From: Laccaria trichodermophora | Lineage: Eukaryota; Basidiomycota; Agaricomycetes; Agaricales; Hydnangiaceae | DNA length: 64,000 nucleotides | NCBI GenBank assembly: GCA_018417955.1 | Contig: JACTVC010000018.1 | Location: 372,001-436,000, forward strand | Direction of reading: 5' to 3' | Shown here: positions 36,365-47,373 of the stretch, in pieces | Layout: every line of letters begins with the position of its first letter | Numbering within the stretch: the first letter of the stretch is position 1 | The notes under the pieces: model-generated | Database searches by the model: none | The model's input: only the letters and a program-made list of their open reading frames with translations | Told to the model about the DNA's origin: nothing | Position numbers and translations under genes: made by a program

Positions 36365-36392
36365 GGGTATCCAGGGTAGACCCTGGATACCC
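36365..36392. repeat. 13-bp perfect hairpin
   Basis: GGGTATCCAGGGT and ACCCTGGATACCC are separated by two bases. It lies next to a short 22-bp direct repeat (GAGATGCGCTGAGGTTGTCC, 36480-36522). Purpose unknown. Confidence 0.7.
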
Positions 36393-36619
36393 AGAGGGTG
36401 TCAGGAACTCAGGGCATCAGGTTGCCCCCAGGTACAGGTTCCTTTTTTTGATTTCCCAGGAACAACCTGAGTTTATCCTGAGATGCGCTGAGGTTGTCCT
36501 GAGATGCGCTGAGGTTGTCCTAGGATGGCCTGAGCTATCCCTAGAGAGCCCTGAAGCAGACCTTATGCTACTTACTTGGCCCTCAATGTTCCTCACCACA
36601 CTATATTCGAATATATAAA

Positions 36620-37120
36620 ATGTATATTGACAACGACATTCTTGTCCCTAGCATGGTGATAAAATTGACATGGACTTGGTGCACACTCTCCAATGTCTGT
36701 CCATCATCCTCACTCGATGCTGATCCAATGCTATCAAAGCTGCCCCTCCGTGTTGTTCAAAGGTCTATCCAACCATCAATGTAAGCCATGGCGAACAGTG
36801 TGAAAGATGCAAGGCATACCTGGCTTTCTGGAAGGATGCCTTGTAGAAGACAAGTCGAAAGGGGGGAGTTGTGTTGCTGGCAGAAGGTGGCGGTGAGTCT
36901 AGGGTGTATTTCAGAACAGAATAACATCTTGTACTCACCTCTTGCCCATTGTACAACAGTTCCGAACCCCACATTTTGAAGCACACCAAACTGCTGAAAC
37001 TATGTTGAGCGGGAATCTAGAAACAAGTCACCTGCCTCCCCACAGTACCGTACGCCATGATCCATGCAAGGTGAGGTGTGAGGTTGGTGTTGCATGAAGT
37101 TGCTTAGTGGTGTCACTCAT
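36620..37120. other. interval without recognised features
   Basis: Moderate CpG content returns here. No frame resembles a known family. Confidence 0.4.
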
Positions 37121-37124
37121 GGGA

Positions 37125-37615
37125 AGGTACTGAAAAGCTGGTGAGCATAAGGGGAGAAAAGCGAAGATTTAAACTGACGTACCTCCATGGGAACTCAACT
37201 GTTTCATAAACGGTTTTGTGGACCATGTTCACGGAGTGCGTAGCTATCAGAAAGAGTCCACTCGAATGCGAAACGGACCACAGGGGGGTACTGAGCAGCT
37301 GGTAAGCATCAGGGCAAAAATGCGAATATACAAACCAACTTACCTCCATGAAAACTCAACCATTTTGTGAACGGTTTTGTGGAGTGTGTTCACAGAATGC
37401 GTAGGTATTAAAACGAGTCTACGCGCATGCGAAACGGACCACAGGGGGGCACTGAGCAGTTGGTGAGCATAAGGGAAAACATGTGAGCGTACAAACCAAC
37501 TTATCTCCATGAATACTCAACCGTTTCGTAAACCGTTTCGTGGAGCGTGTTCGTGAAGTGCGTAGGTATCGGAACGAGCCCACGTGCATGCGAAACGAAT
37601 TGCAGGAAGGTACTG
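37125..37615 (+). repeat. tandem repeat of about 162 bp, three copies
   Basis: Units begin near 37126, 37288 and 37450 with GTACTGA-CAGCTGGTRAGCAT, contain ACCTCCATG-AAACTCAAC and AACGGTTT, and end with ATGCGAAACGGACCACAGG. The third is followed by a partial unit that runs directly into dispersed repeat A copy 2. CpGs are retained. No coding frame. Confidence 0.85.
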
Positions 37616-37629
37616 AACAGCAGGCATTG

Positions 37630-38070
37630 TCAGGGCAGTTAGTAGGAATCACCCACCAACACTGAGAGCCCTGAACATACAAACAGGCCATAGTTAATGG
37701 TGCCTGCTGATGGGCCGATATAAGACAATAACCTAGTATTGATGAATTGGCCGATGTCATCCCCACTGTTGAGGTAGCGAAGGGTCGGCCAGCGACGTAA
37801 ATTTTAGCACAGCCGGATCAGCAGGAAGTAAACCCAGAGAGGTAGGTGGTATATCGGCTGATGGAGGATAGCTATGCAAGGTCGGCTGACAGTTTTGAAT
37901 GTTCCTGGGTTCATGATCGGCCGAGAGCCTTAAATTCTGATGTGATGGGTCAGCTGGTGGGATTCATATTATTGTAGTTACGGTTTGGCTGATTAGTCAA
38001 GCGAATGGATACAGCTACCCAGTCGGCCGATGAAAGTGGACAATTCATAAGCTCTGGATCAGCCAGCTTT
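37630..38070 (+). repeat. dispersed repeat A, copy 2 (uninterrupted)
   Basis: Colinear with 26711-26943 plus 33810-34060. At the pogo insertion point this copy reads through GGTATATCGGCTGATGG. It keeps CpG sites (GATCGGCCGAGAG, CAGTCGGCCGATG) lost in copy 1. Confidence 0.85.
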
Positions 38071-38468
38071 TTACCCCTTTTCTAGATGGATCGGTATCTC
38101 TTTTCCCCTTTGCTTTTATTTTGTCCGATGTTGACTTGGACAAGTGAATGGGCCTATAGACCAAGCAGGAACGACCGGGTCTGGTTCAAGCAACCGTGCT
38201 CAGCTGCCTAGATATTTTACAGCAGCCGATGGTCAGGACCAGGGTTCATTCCAAAGGTGACATCGTTTCTAAATTGAACACAATCCGGCCTTTCGAAAGT
38301 ACTAAAGCACTTGGGCAGAGTTCCCTGAACCTAATGCTTACCCCTCAGATTAGTTGTATTCCTTCAAGATTGCAGTACTTTTTCTCTTTTACAAAGAACA
38401 TGTCACAAAAAACCTATATATTCACAAGAAGTTACAAGAGAGGGCGTTACAAAATATGGAGTATTTGA

Positions 38469-41400
38469 TTATTGTGGATCTTCATTAGTGGGAGTTATAG
38501 GGTGATCATCTAACTGGCATTTAGATGTTGAATCATTACTATCAAGTAGGGAACATACCAGATGAAGGTATCAGCCGAGGAGACCTCCTGGTGCCAACTG
38601 TGAAGGGAGAGGGTGATCGGCCGCGGCGTGTTGCACGAACTGGCTTGGGAGCCAAATAGATTGGGGCCGGGCTCTCAGCTTGAACCAGATTCGGAGCTGT
38701 GGAAATTGGAGGTGGGCTCGACGCTTGTACAGCTGCCGATTGAACTGGAGCCAGGCTCAAAGCTTGCGCTGGCGTCAGAGCTGCTGATTGGATTGGGGCC
38801 GGGCTCGTTGCTTGGACCGATTCCTCTGCTGATCGATCGGTGTTGATGCCAATATCCATAGTACCCTTCAGCGTGTTGATGCCGATATCGGCCGTCCTCT
38901 TGGTCGCATCGATCTGGGCATCGGTCATGACTTTGCGTCCGAAATGATTGAGGACAATTTGCTCCACAATCGTTTGTCAGTTACCAAGTTTTATCTGACC
39001 CTCGGTCAGTGCCCTATATGATGTCGTCAGAGTATCCTGTGCTTGCTCGGCCTGGTGGACTCGGTTCGTAAGTTCGGCCATAGACTTCTCGACCTGTTCT
39101 TGCAATGCAGCCGGCGTCACCTTGATCAAATTCCTCACCTCCCCCTCAAAAGCTTCATGCTGAACCCTTATCGTGCACAAGTCCATCTCGTGTTGTTCAA
39201 GCCTGGCTTCGGCATCCTTCCACCGTGCTTGGTGAAGCTCTTCAAATCGGTCGATCCTCGCGTTGTGTGCATTCATTCTTCTTTCCTCTTCAAACCACGA
39301 CAACGTTTCCAAAGTTTTGACTTGTTCAGCCAGACGATCGCCAGCAGATTCAACGTCTTGAAGTCTTCGGGTCATTTCCTCCAGGGAGGCCAGACGTTCA
39401 CTGAGTGAAGTGGAGTTCACAAATGGGGGGAGAAGAGCGCTGGGGTCGATGCCAGTATGCTCTGACACGATGGTCACCTGAGCCTGTTGTTCGCGGAGAG
39501 TGTTTTGAATGTCGGTCTGGTCTTGACCGAGTCTCCTGATCTCGTGCTGGATTGCATGCATGTCGAATGCCGGTGGCGGACTGAGGGACCTTAAATCCAC
39601 CTTGATATGAAGTGCTGTATCAACTAAGTTTTTAAGCAAAGGATGTTCAATAAGAACATAGAAGAACTTACGATGAAGTTCTTCAGCATGAGGCGGATTG
39701 ACGCGGCGTGAGTTCGAAACCGACTGCTTGGGCTCGACCGAGGTTGGACCGCTATTGCCTACGATCCCCATGTCATTGGTGGGAACTGGGATCGGGTCAG
39801 GCAACAGGGCAGTAACATCTAGGTTGGTTAGTAAGGAAAAACAAAGTTAATGGAGTCTTACCTGACGATGGCCCGAGGTCGGGCACGTTGGACATTGCAG
39901 CACCTGCTGATTGCCTGAGGTCGGTCGTGATGGGCGTTGGAGCAAAATCTAGTCTGGTCAGCGAGGTAAAATTGATTTGATTGAATCTTACCTAATGATT
40001 GCCCGAGGTCCCCTCCTCCTGTTGATATTTGCCCGAGGTCGGCCACGATGCCTGATGATTGCCCGAGGTCTTCTGCTGCTGATGTTTGCACGAGGTCGGC
40101 CACGATGCCTGATGATTCCCCCATGTTGGGTATGAGGGAAGCTAGGCTGGTTAGTAAGGAAAAACTGATTTGATAAACTCTTACCTGATAATTGCCCAAC
40201 GTCGGGCATGGTGGGCATTTCATCCATGGCCAGACTCAACTTGGGTTGGACTGGGGGTGTTGGTGTTGGTCGTTCAATGACAATGGCTGGAGTTGCCCGC
40301 GCCTTGCCTTTGTCAGGTCGCGAAGAAGTACCGACCTCGGCATCCCTGCCCGAGGTCATGTCCACCATCTCTGAATCCTCCTCCTTTATAGACCCGAAAT
40401 CGAAGCTCTCTCCCTCAGAAACCTCAGCCATTTCTACGTCCTTCTTTGCCTTCTTGGGTTTTCGAACAACCACAGCTTCCTCCTCTCCCCCGTCCTCGGC
40501 TCCCTCTGCCATTTTGATATCCTCCGACTTCTTAGCCTTCGATTTCTTGGTTTTCTTCTTTCCCTTCTCTCCCTTCTCTCCCCCGTCCTCGGCTTCTTCA
40601 TCCTTTGCCTTGCGCTTCGTTTTCTTGACCACGATCTTCACTTCCTCTTCCTCCTCACCCTCAGTCTTCTTCGAATTCCCCCCTGCCTTGCTGCATCTCG
40701 TCTTGCCCATGTTGCAAGTGAAACAGGCGGCGAGCCCATCTCTGGCGCTCTCTGCGCATGGGACGACCTCTCTGTCCTTTCGTCTACTGCAGGCTACACA
40801 GGGCTTGACGGCAATCTTGTATTCTCCCGATTGAATGGCCGCGTTCTGCTTTTCAAGCTTCTCTGCCGATGCCTGGGCCTTCAGTGCCAACTTTGCTGTC
40901 TCTGGGCTAGCCCGAGGTGCCGCTTTGGATTTGGGCTTTACAGTTATCTCGACGACGGGCTGTTGTTTCGACCTCGGCTTGGCAGTGTTGCCCGAGTTTC
41001 GTGAATTGGGTTTGGGCGTTGGCGTCTCCTCAGCGCTGCTTTCATCAACAAGTTTTGCGCTGACAATGCGCGTCTTCCTCGGCCGGGCGTCGAGGGAGTC
41101 CCCTCTCCTCTTTCTCCCACTGCTCGTGTCGGCCGAGGGTTTTGCTCGACTTTGTTGAGGTTTGGGCTCGGCTGGCTTCTTTTCTGGTGCTGGGCCGGCT
41201 TTTGGAGTTGATGGGCGTTGGGGAGCGTTTGGTATAGGGACAGATATGTCTGCCGATATTGGGGGCAACGAAGATTGGGCTGGGAGTGACGAATTCGGTA
41301 TAGGGACAGATGATGGTTGTGTGTCTGCCGATAGCGAAGATTGGGCTGGGAGCGACGTATTTGCCGATGTCGGAATGGGGGGAGAGGGGCCCTCGTAACC

Positions 41401-41802
41401 TTCCATGAAGAATGTAGGGGTGGTGGTCTGTGGGACTGCATAAAGTCTGTTCCAATCGACCGAGGGCCCGCCCATGACTCGCAACATGTCGGTGTATACC
41501 CAGATCCTGGCGGGATGGAGCCACTGGGATTCCTCACACCACAGCTGCTTGCCTGACAAAGTCTTTACCAATGTTACCTTGGTGAAACTAAGTGTCATTC
41601 AACAAAATATAAGGTAGTTACTTACAGCTTTGTCCAAGGCACGTGCTTCTAATGTCGGTCGGTTGGCGTCATTGGAATTCATAAGAGCCGCTTGATGTCG
41701 ATTGAAGAATCTCAGGAGCGATTCTGTTTGGAACCTAACATCGTCCAAAAACCCGGGGTCGAGATTGTGAGCTTTAGCTTGTATGGTGAGGGTGGAGGAC
41801 AT
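38469..41802 (-). CDS. KDZ-linked zinc-cluster and coiled-coil cargo protein
   Basis: The start at 41802 (MSSTLTIQAKAHNLDPGFL) joins across a 48-bp intron (41578-41625) to LVKTLSGKQLWCEESQWLHPA. A Ser/Pro region follows, then a cysteine cluster (CVACSRRKD, then CFTCNMGKTRCSK), suggesting zinc and nucleic-acid binding, and Lys/Glu-rich tails. Three look-alike introns of 38-43 bp (40147-40184, 39954-39991, 39819-39861) separate short repeated exons rich in DLGQSSGIVADLGQ-type text. A long coiled coil (39000-39700) and an Ala/Pro tail follow. The last intron 38510-38558 leads to DDHPITPTNEDPQ and TAA at 38469. One in-frame TGA at 38977-38979 interrupts it. Function unknown. Confidence 0.72.
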
Positions 41803-42231
41803 TTGAGTTGGAATGGGACGAAGGATTAGAACGGGACAACGATGAAAGTTGAAGTCAAAAAGTTGTAAACGGAGTCACGTGGTCGCATCAGACCAGTTGA
41901 GATCCACAGAATGTTCCAAGGCCGATCATCGGTGGCTTTCCTTCCCACAGTTGAATTTTCAAGGGCCATCGCAAGGCCGAACAAAACAATGGGTCTTTCT
42001 CTCGAACAACGTTCACTAGCAACTGCAATCCCTGGAAAAGCCATCTACTCCATGGCTGATATGTCTTTGACAAACCCGGGTAGGAGAATGTCTAATCTTC
42101 CAGGCAACCATTGTCACTAATTCTTTTGGAGCAGAAATTGTAATGAAAGACTTGGAGCTTAGGGAGGTGCAGGAAGGTATATAGTTTGGGCTTTTACTTA
42201 CCGACACCGTTACAACCCTGCCTTCTTAGAA
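41803..42231. promoter_or_regulatory. divergent promoter between two cargo genes
   Basis: This 429-bp interval separates two divergently transcribed genes. A TATA-like GGTATATAG lies at 42177-42185, about 50 bp before the ATG at 42232. Nothing else is assignable. Confidence 0.5.
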
Positions 42232-43717
42232 ATGGCCCAGACTGACCAGCCTTCAATCATTATTGGTCGAACAGACCTACCGAACGACGACGGAATGCAG
42301 CCCACCGAACAAGCAATGGATGTCGACGTTCATAGCCTTACCCAACGTAAGTCGATAGGCCGAGCTTTAGAGATTGATATTAATGTGGCCTTCATTAGAC
42401 CGTCAAGACAGTCAATCGATGTCCATTGATGTGACTGCGTCTCACCCGGCCCCGACATTCGACAAATCTATTTTCAATTTTCAACCGCCTGCCAAGTCTT
42501 CCATTTCTACAAAGGCCAGAGACATTAATTTCGATCGGTCCATATTCGATTTTACAACGCCCACGGTGTCTTCCTCCCCCCCGTCCATCTTCAACTTTCA
42601 GAAACCCATCATCACTCCCGAGGCCAAAGACCTTGCTTTCGATCGTTCCCTATTTGATTTTACAAAGCCCTCCCCTTCCCCCCCGAGCTCGGGCATAATG
42701 CCCACTGGTCACGAACCCTTCGATCGGGCCATATTCAATTTTGACGAACCCAAAGGGTCTTCCCCGGCTAAAGATGTCGGTTTGGACCGGGCGATGTTTG
42801 ATTTTAAGGCCACGCAGTCGATCTTTGATTTTCAGAAGCCTGGAATGCCCTCGGCCTCGGGCTCTCACTTTTCCTTTGAATCCCAAAAGCCTGACGTGAT
42901 CTTGGGTTTGTACATCTCGTCTTCACATTCAAAAAAAGCATTTAGCTTACCCAACGTCACAGATGTGGACAAGTCGGTCTTCTCATTTCAACCATCTTCC
43001 GCCGCCTCAAGCAGCCAGAAGCCAGCCAGAGGAAACCCTGGGTCACGTACAAAGCACAATCGCCATCTTGCCAACCCAGGTTCATGGCCCCCAAACGAGC
43101 CCGAGGAAAACCTGGGTCCGACTGAAAGCACGAGGGCCATCGTACCAACTGCCTTTGGTCAGGCCATGGCATATGTTCCATACCCGATCTTCATCCACAC
43201 ACATCGTCGGTTAGGACCCCGCCCACCACGTTCAACCAAATTGGTACAGTTAGATTCCAATTCCCGATGTGCGAGGGGGTTGTATCGAAACTTCGATCTC
43301 CGTGCCCAGTGGGAAAATTCCTCTATCGACAAGACCTTTGGCGACATGATAGAGGGATTCACCAAAGTCTGGGAAAGGGTCACTGACCCAGATCCTTCAC
43401 CCGATCCCGTACTCCGAGACATGCAGGCCAAACTGGATGAGCAAGACTCTCAAGAACTCACCCACGATGATGACCACGACGATGTTATGTATTCTCTTTC
43501 TGGCCGTATTCACCAGGAGGCGGTCAGATCTCTGCCTGAAAACATCACGACAACCAGCCATTATAGGTATATTCTAACTCGAATGAGGAGGGATAAAGAA
43601 AGGTTGCTTGAACAGATTGAAACCGATCGTGATATTTTAGCCGCATTGGATGCAACGTTACTTTCACTAAAACCTTTTGTAACGAACAAGGGGAAGGCGC
43701 GGGACCAGGGTGAATAA
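42232..43717 (+). CDS. F-x-F repeat cargo protein
   Basis: Exons 42232-42346 and 42399-43717 join across a 52-bp GT-AG intron to give 477 residues. Residues about 55-260 hold nine copies of a degenerate motif, S/A-I-F-[DN]-F followed by two or three residues and Pro (SIFNFQPP, SIFDFTTP, SLFDFTKP, AIFNFDEP and others), usually preceded by D-R or D-K. This is a disordered, aromatic-spaced repeat. It resembles FG-type nucleoporin tracts only loosely, because Gly is absent. The C-terminal half has a conserved-looking block (HRRLGPRPPRST, FDLRAQWENSS) and a terminal coiled coil (RRDKERLLEQIETDRDILAAL). I know no function. It lies in the KDZ cargo set, divergent from the zinc-cluster gene. Confidence 0.72.
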
Positions 43718-43827
43718 GTACAATTATGTACATTTTGCAATTATGAACTCGGTCTTAAACCCCAACACGAAATGAATTGACATTGTTCTAATTGGAGGCA
43801 AAAAGATCTAAACTACCGTTTCATGGA

Positions 43828-46381
43828 TCAGGTGGTTCGGACACTCTCTTCAGCAATTCTCTTTGACCGATCTCGGGTCACAATGCCAAGCTCGGTGGAC
43901 ACCTTGCCTTTGATGGGCCAAGGTTTAGGTTTTGCCTTGAAAGGGATGGCCGACTTGATTACATTAACGTTCATTGATGGGCCGCGACTGGCATGTGGAC
44001 CGACCTCGGTAGATGGTTTGTCGATGGAAACGTCTTGCATGACACTGGAACCACCAACCTTCTTGATTTTACCAGGTCGGCCGTTTTTGGGGCCAAGTTT
44101 GTAACCGGCCTCCAACCGAGAAGTCTTGTTCGGGAGGGCATCCTCTTCATTGTCACTGTATTTTCTTTTCATCCTACGTCCACCCAACGGCTCCGCCAAG
44201 TCCATTTCCCAAAAGCTTTCAGCCTTCTTTATTGGCCGAGCTTCGAAGTCCGACTCAGGCTTCGTGACTGCTTTCTCCTTGATCGGCCGAACTTCCTGCT
44301 TCACGTCTGAGTCGGAGTCCCATTGATCTTTCTGAGCTGCTGCTTCTGACCCTTCGAACTTCACTGCTTTTGTCTTATTGGGCCGAGGTTGCTCCTCTTC
44401 CACATTGGAGTCCCATTGATCCCATTCTCTTGTGGTTAAGTTGATCTTTTTGGCTGCTTTCTCCTTCGTCGGCCGAGCTTCCTCGTTCTCAACATCACCG
44501 TCCGAGTCCCATTGATCTTTGTGTTTTGGCCGAGCTTCCTCGACTGACCCGGCTTTGGTTCCTTTTAAGTTGGCTGCCTTCTTCGTCGGCTGAACTCCCT
44601 GCTTTTCCACTTCCACTGTGTCCTTGTGATTTGGCCTTCCTTTTACAATGCTCGGCCGAGCTTCTTCATCAGAGTCCCAATGATCTTGGGGTTTTTCCCC
44701 ATTCGTTCTTGTAGACCGAGGTTCCCCGTCTGACCCGGACTCGGTGTGGGAGTCCTCCCAACCACTCGTGGATGCTATGTTCTTTCGAGTCGGCTGAGCT
44801 TCATCATCTGACCCACACTCGATCCTTCCCTTCCTTCCCTGCCCAACTAAAGCTTCCTCATCTGACAAGGACTCGGTTGCCGCCCGGCCTTTCCTTTGAC
44901 CCTTGCTTTTGCCAAACTTCTTTCCCTTCCCAACACTATGAACTTGTCGTTTTGAAACTAGAACTTTGATTTTCTGCCGGGGAGGTGCTTCCCGAACCGC
45001 TTTGCCCTCCAAAAAGGCATTGAATCGAAACGCGACTTTGCCTTTTTCTTGACGTTCATACCAAAATTCTAGAGCTTGACTGACCATCTCCATCGGAAAT
45101 TTGGAGGGATCGAGAAACTTGTAAAGGTTATCCCCCTCCGAGGTTACTGCTCTCCAAGCCTCGGGTATATGTTCCTTATCCACAAAGTTGGACAACTTTG
45201 CTCCGATAGCTGTCCAGGGAGCTGATCCCTTTTTCTGCCCAGCTGCAATATCTGAATAGATAGAAAAGTTGGATAATAATAAAGGGTTACTTGGACGTAC
45301 TTACTATAATGCTGGTTCACAAAAGAACGAAGAAGATTTAGTCGCCAAATTCGGACATCACGGGAAGTTTTAACTGGTGGCTTCGAGGGATCGGGCAAAA
45401 TGGGCTCCCCGTAGTTATTCATCTCCAGAGTCATGGCTGCCCGGCCACCTCGGTGTCCTCCTTCAGCCGAAGTCAACTCATCAGACCCATAGTGGTCTTC
45501 GTTGTGTCCTCTCCAAGAAGCTACCGTTATTCCATCTTCTTGGAAACTGCGGCCGTGGCTATTGATGTAGTCCTTTCCATTGCCCAGTTCTTGATTGAAG
45601 TCATAGGTTGAGACGTCCAAAGTGCCATCGGGTTTCAGGTAACAGCCAAATATAAAGACTCGGACACCCATTGTGTCATAAATCTCCTTGGAAAAGGCAT
45701 GCATCCGAGCGGTGCAGTTCTTCACGGCCAACCTACGACAGATTCAGAGAAACCAACATTGACAATCAAATTACTCACTTTGACTTGAGTTCGGGGTCCA
45801 CCCCCTTCTTGTTGAACTCCTCGGCTGTCCTCTCTAACCTTTTCACCTCTTTCTTTGTAAGTTTCTCCATCATTGTAGTGACCACCCGCTCCCGAAAATC
45901 AAAGTGAGTCCTTTCTCCCCCTTTAGGCCGGGTTTCACCAGCTTCATTGGCTTCTATACAGAGCTTGGTAGCCTCGGTATCAATGGCTTCCTTATTCTCA
46001 TGTCGGAACACACGTCGGGCGTGCCATTGCTGACCCAACTTCGGCATTTTTTGGCTTCTTTTGCGACTGTGCCGCCCAAACCAAGCCTTGATATCCTAAA
46101 AATCAATCAGAAGGGGATTCAATATCTAGACCATGAAAATTAGTTACCTTCTTCACAGCCGTTCTCTCCTCCTTGTTGAACATCTTTCCATTGGCGAGTA
46201 TGTCCAGCATTTCTTGCAAAACATCAGACAATATGTTGGCACGAGCTGAGTCACCGGCCTCTCTATACTCATCCCGATGTTTCTCCAACAACTCGCTTTC
46301 TTCCTTTGTCCAACACCTCCCTGACCCATGGTGCTTGGTTTGACTGTCGGATGGTTTAGGGGATTTGGAACGAGTGCTCAT
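43828..46381 (-). CDS. KDZ-linked cargo protein with acidic DQWDSD repeats
   Basis: At least four exons: the start at 46381 (MSTRSKSPKPSDSQTKHH) leads through a short intron to a second exon reading IKAWFGRHSRKRSQK and WHARRVFRHENKEAID. The third (VRVFIFGCYLKPDGTL, ITVASWRGHNEDHYG) and a long last exon end at 43828. The N-terminal half is a globular conserved domain (W-T-K-E-E, W-F-x-R-H). The C-terminal half is a charged linker with several copies of KDQWDSD-D then EARPTKEKA. Introns have GT-AG ends, for example one ending before the GATATCAAGG exon near 46100. I do not recognise the domain. The gene runs toward the F-x-F gene and shares a divergent promoter with the KDZ transposase. Confidence 0.7.
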
Positions 46382-47373
46382 AACGGGATGTATAATGATG
46401 GTTTGATGACAAGAGGTAAATGACCAAACAGGTCTAAACAAGGAGTGTTACTTCGATTTGCTAAAAATATCTGTGATGAGCGCTGATCACAGATTAGCAT
46501 CATCATGGAACGGAAACGTTAAGGTTGTTGCATCACGGAACAGTAATGATCGGGAGAAACCATCACGGAACGGAAACATCAAAAAGGTTGTGACCCTGAC
46601 GATCATCATCGGAACAACTTCTGTATGACTTGAGGAATACTGAGATAAGAAATATTAAACTACACCTTGAAACTACCTTGAAACCAGTACAGTTGGGATA
46701 GCTGGCACATCTAGGTTAATTAGCAACCATTTTTGCAGAAGATAAAGAAAATTGACCGGACTTAACATTCTGTTTGAAAAGTGAACATTTTCCAAGAAAA
46801 AGAACTGGAGAAAGTGAAGATGGTTCATTCATTGTCTCAAAGAAGCAAGATGCACATGGTGCTTCCGATTTACAGGAAAATATTGTTTATTGCGACTTAT
46901 TTTAGTGTTACGGCTATATGTGTGGTTTGACCGGAAATCAATTGCGAGAACATGGGGAAATCAATTGCGCACACATACATGCATGGCTTTACTGGTTCTT
47001 GTACCTGGATGTAGTATGAACATGGGTCCACTGCTTGCTTGTATACCATGTCAATCAAAAAATACCTGGTGGCGGTCTAATGAGGTCAATTAAGTATGCT
47101 AGCAATGCGGCCAGGTTGATAGCCATGTGGGTAGTCTGACCGGAATCAAATTCATGCACATACATCTACTGGTTCTAGTATTAGTAGAAAACCAAACCTA
47201 CTGGTTGTATATATCCTAATGAACCATTCTCAAGCACAAATTATGTCCTAGTTCTTTTATAAACTCCACAGAAGCTGAACAAGCAGGAAATGAGATTCAC
47301 TTGTTTATATTTGCAGTTGCTATTCAACGGCTACACTTTCCTTTTCCTTTCCCCCTCATTTGAATAATCACCC
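46382..47373. promoter_or_regulatory. divergent intergenic region with repeated GGAACGGAAAC sites
   Basis: Between the acidic cargo gene and the KDZ transposase, 46500-46620 holds four variants of CATCACGGAACGGAAAC (near 46503, 46531, 46562 and 46605). It is preceded by a partial palindrome CTGTGAT...ATCACAG at 46469-46490. A diverged pair of about 45-bp segments (GACCGGAAATCAATTGCG near 46930, again near 47140) lies further right. Iterated sites beside a transposase start suggest a binding region for transcription or transposition. That is inference. Confidence 0.45.

Noticed and set aside
36028..36618. 196-codon ORF across the G-rich minisatellite
   Set aside because: The frame follows the repeat unit; translation is a repeated artefact.
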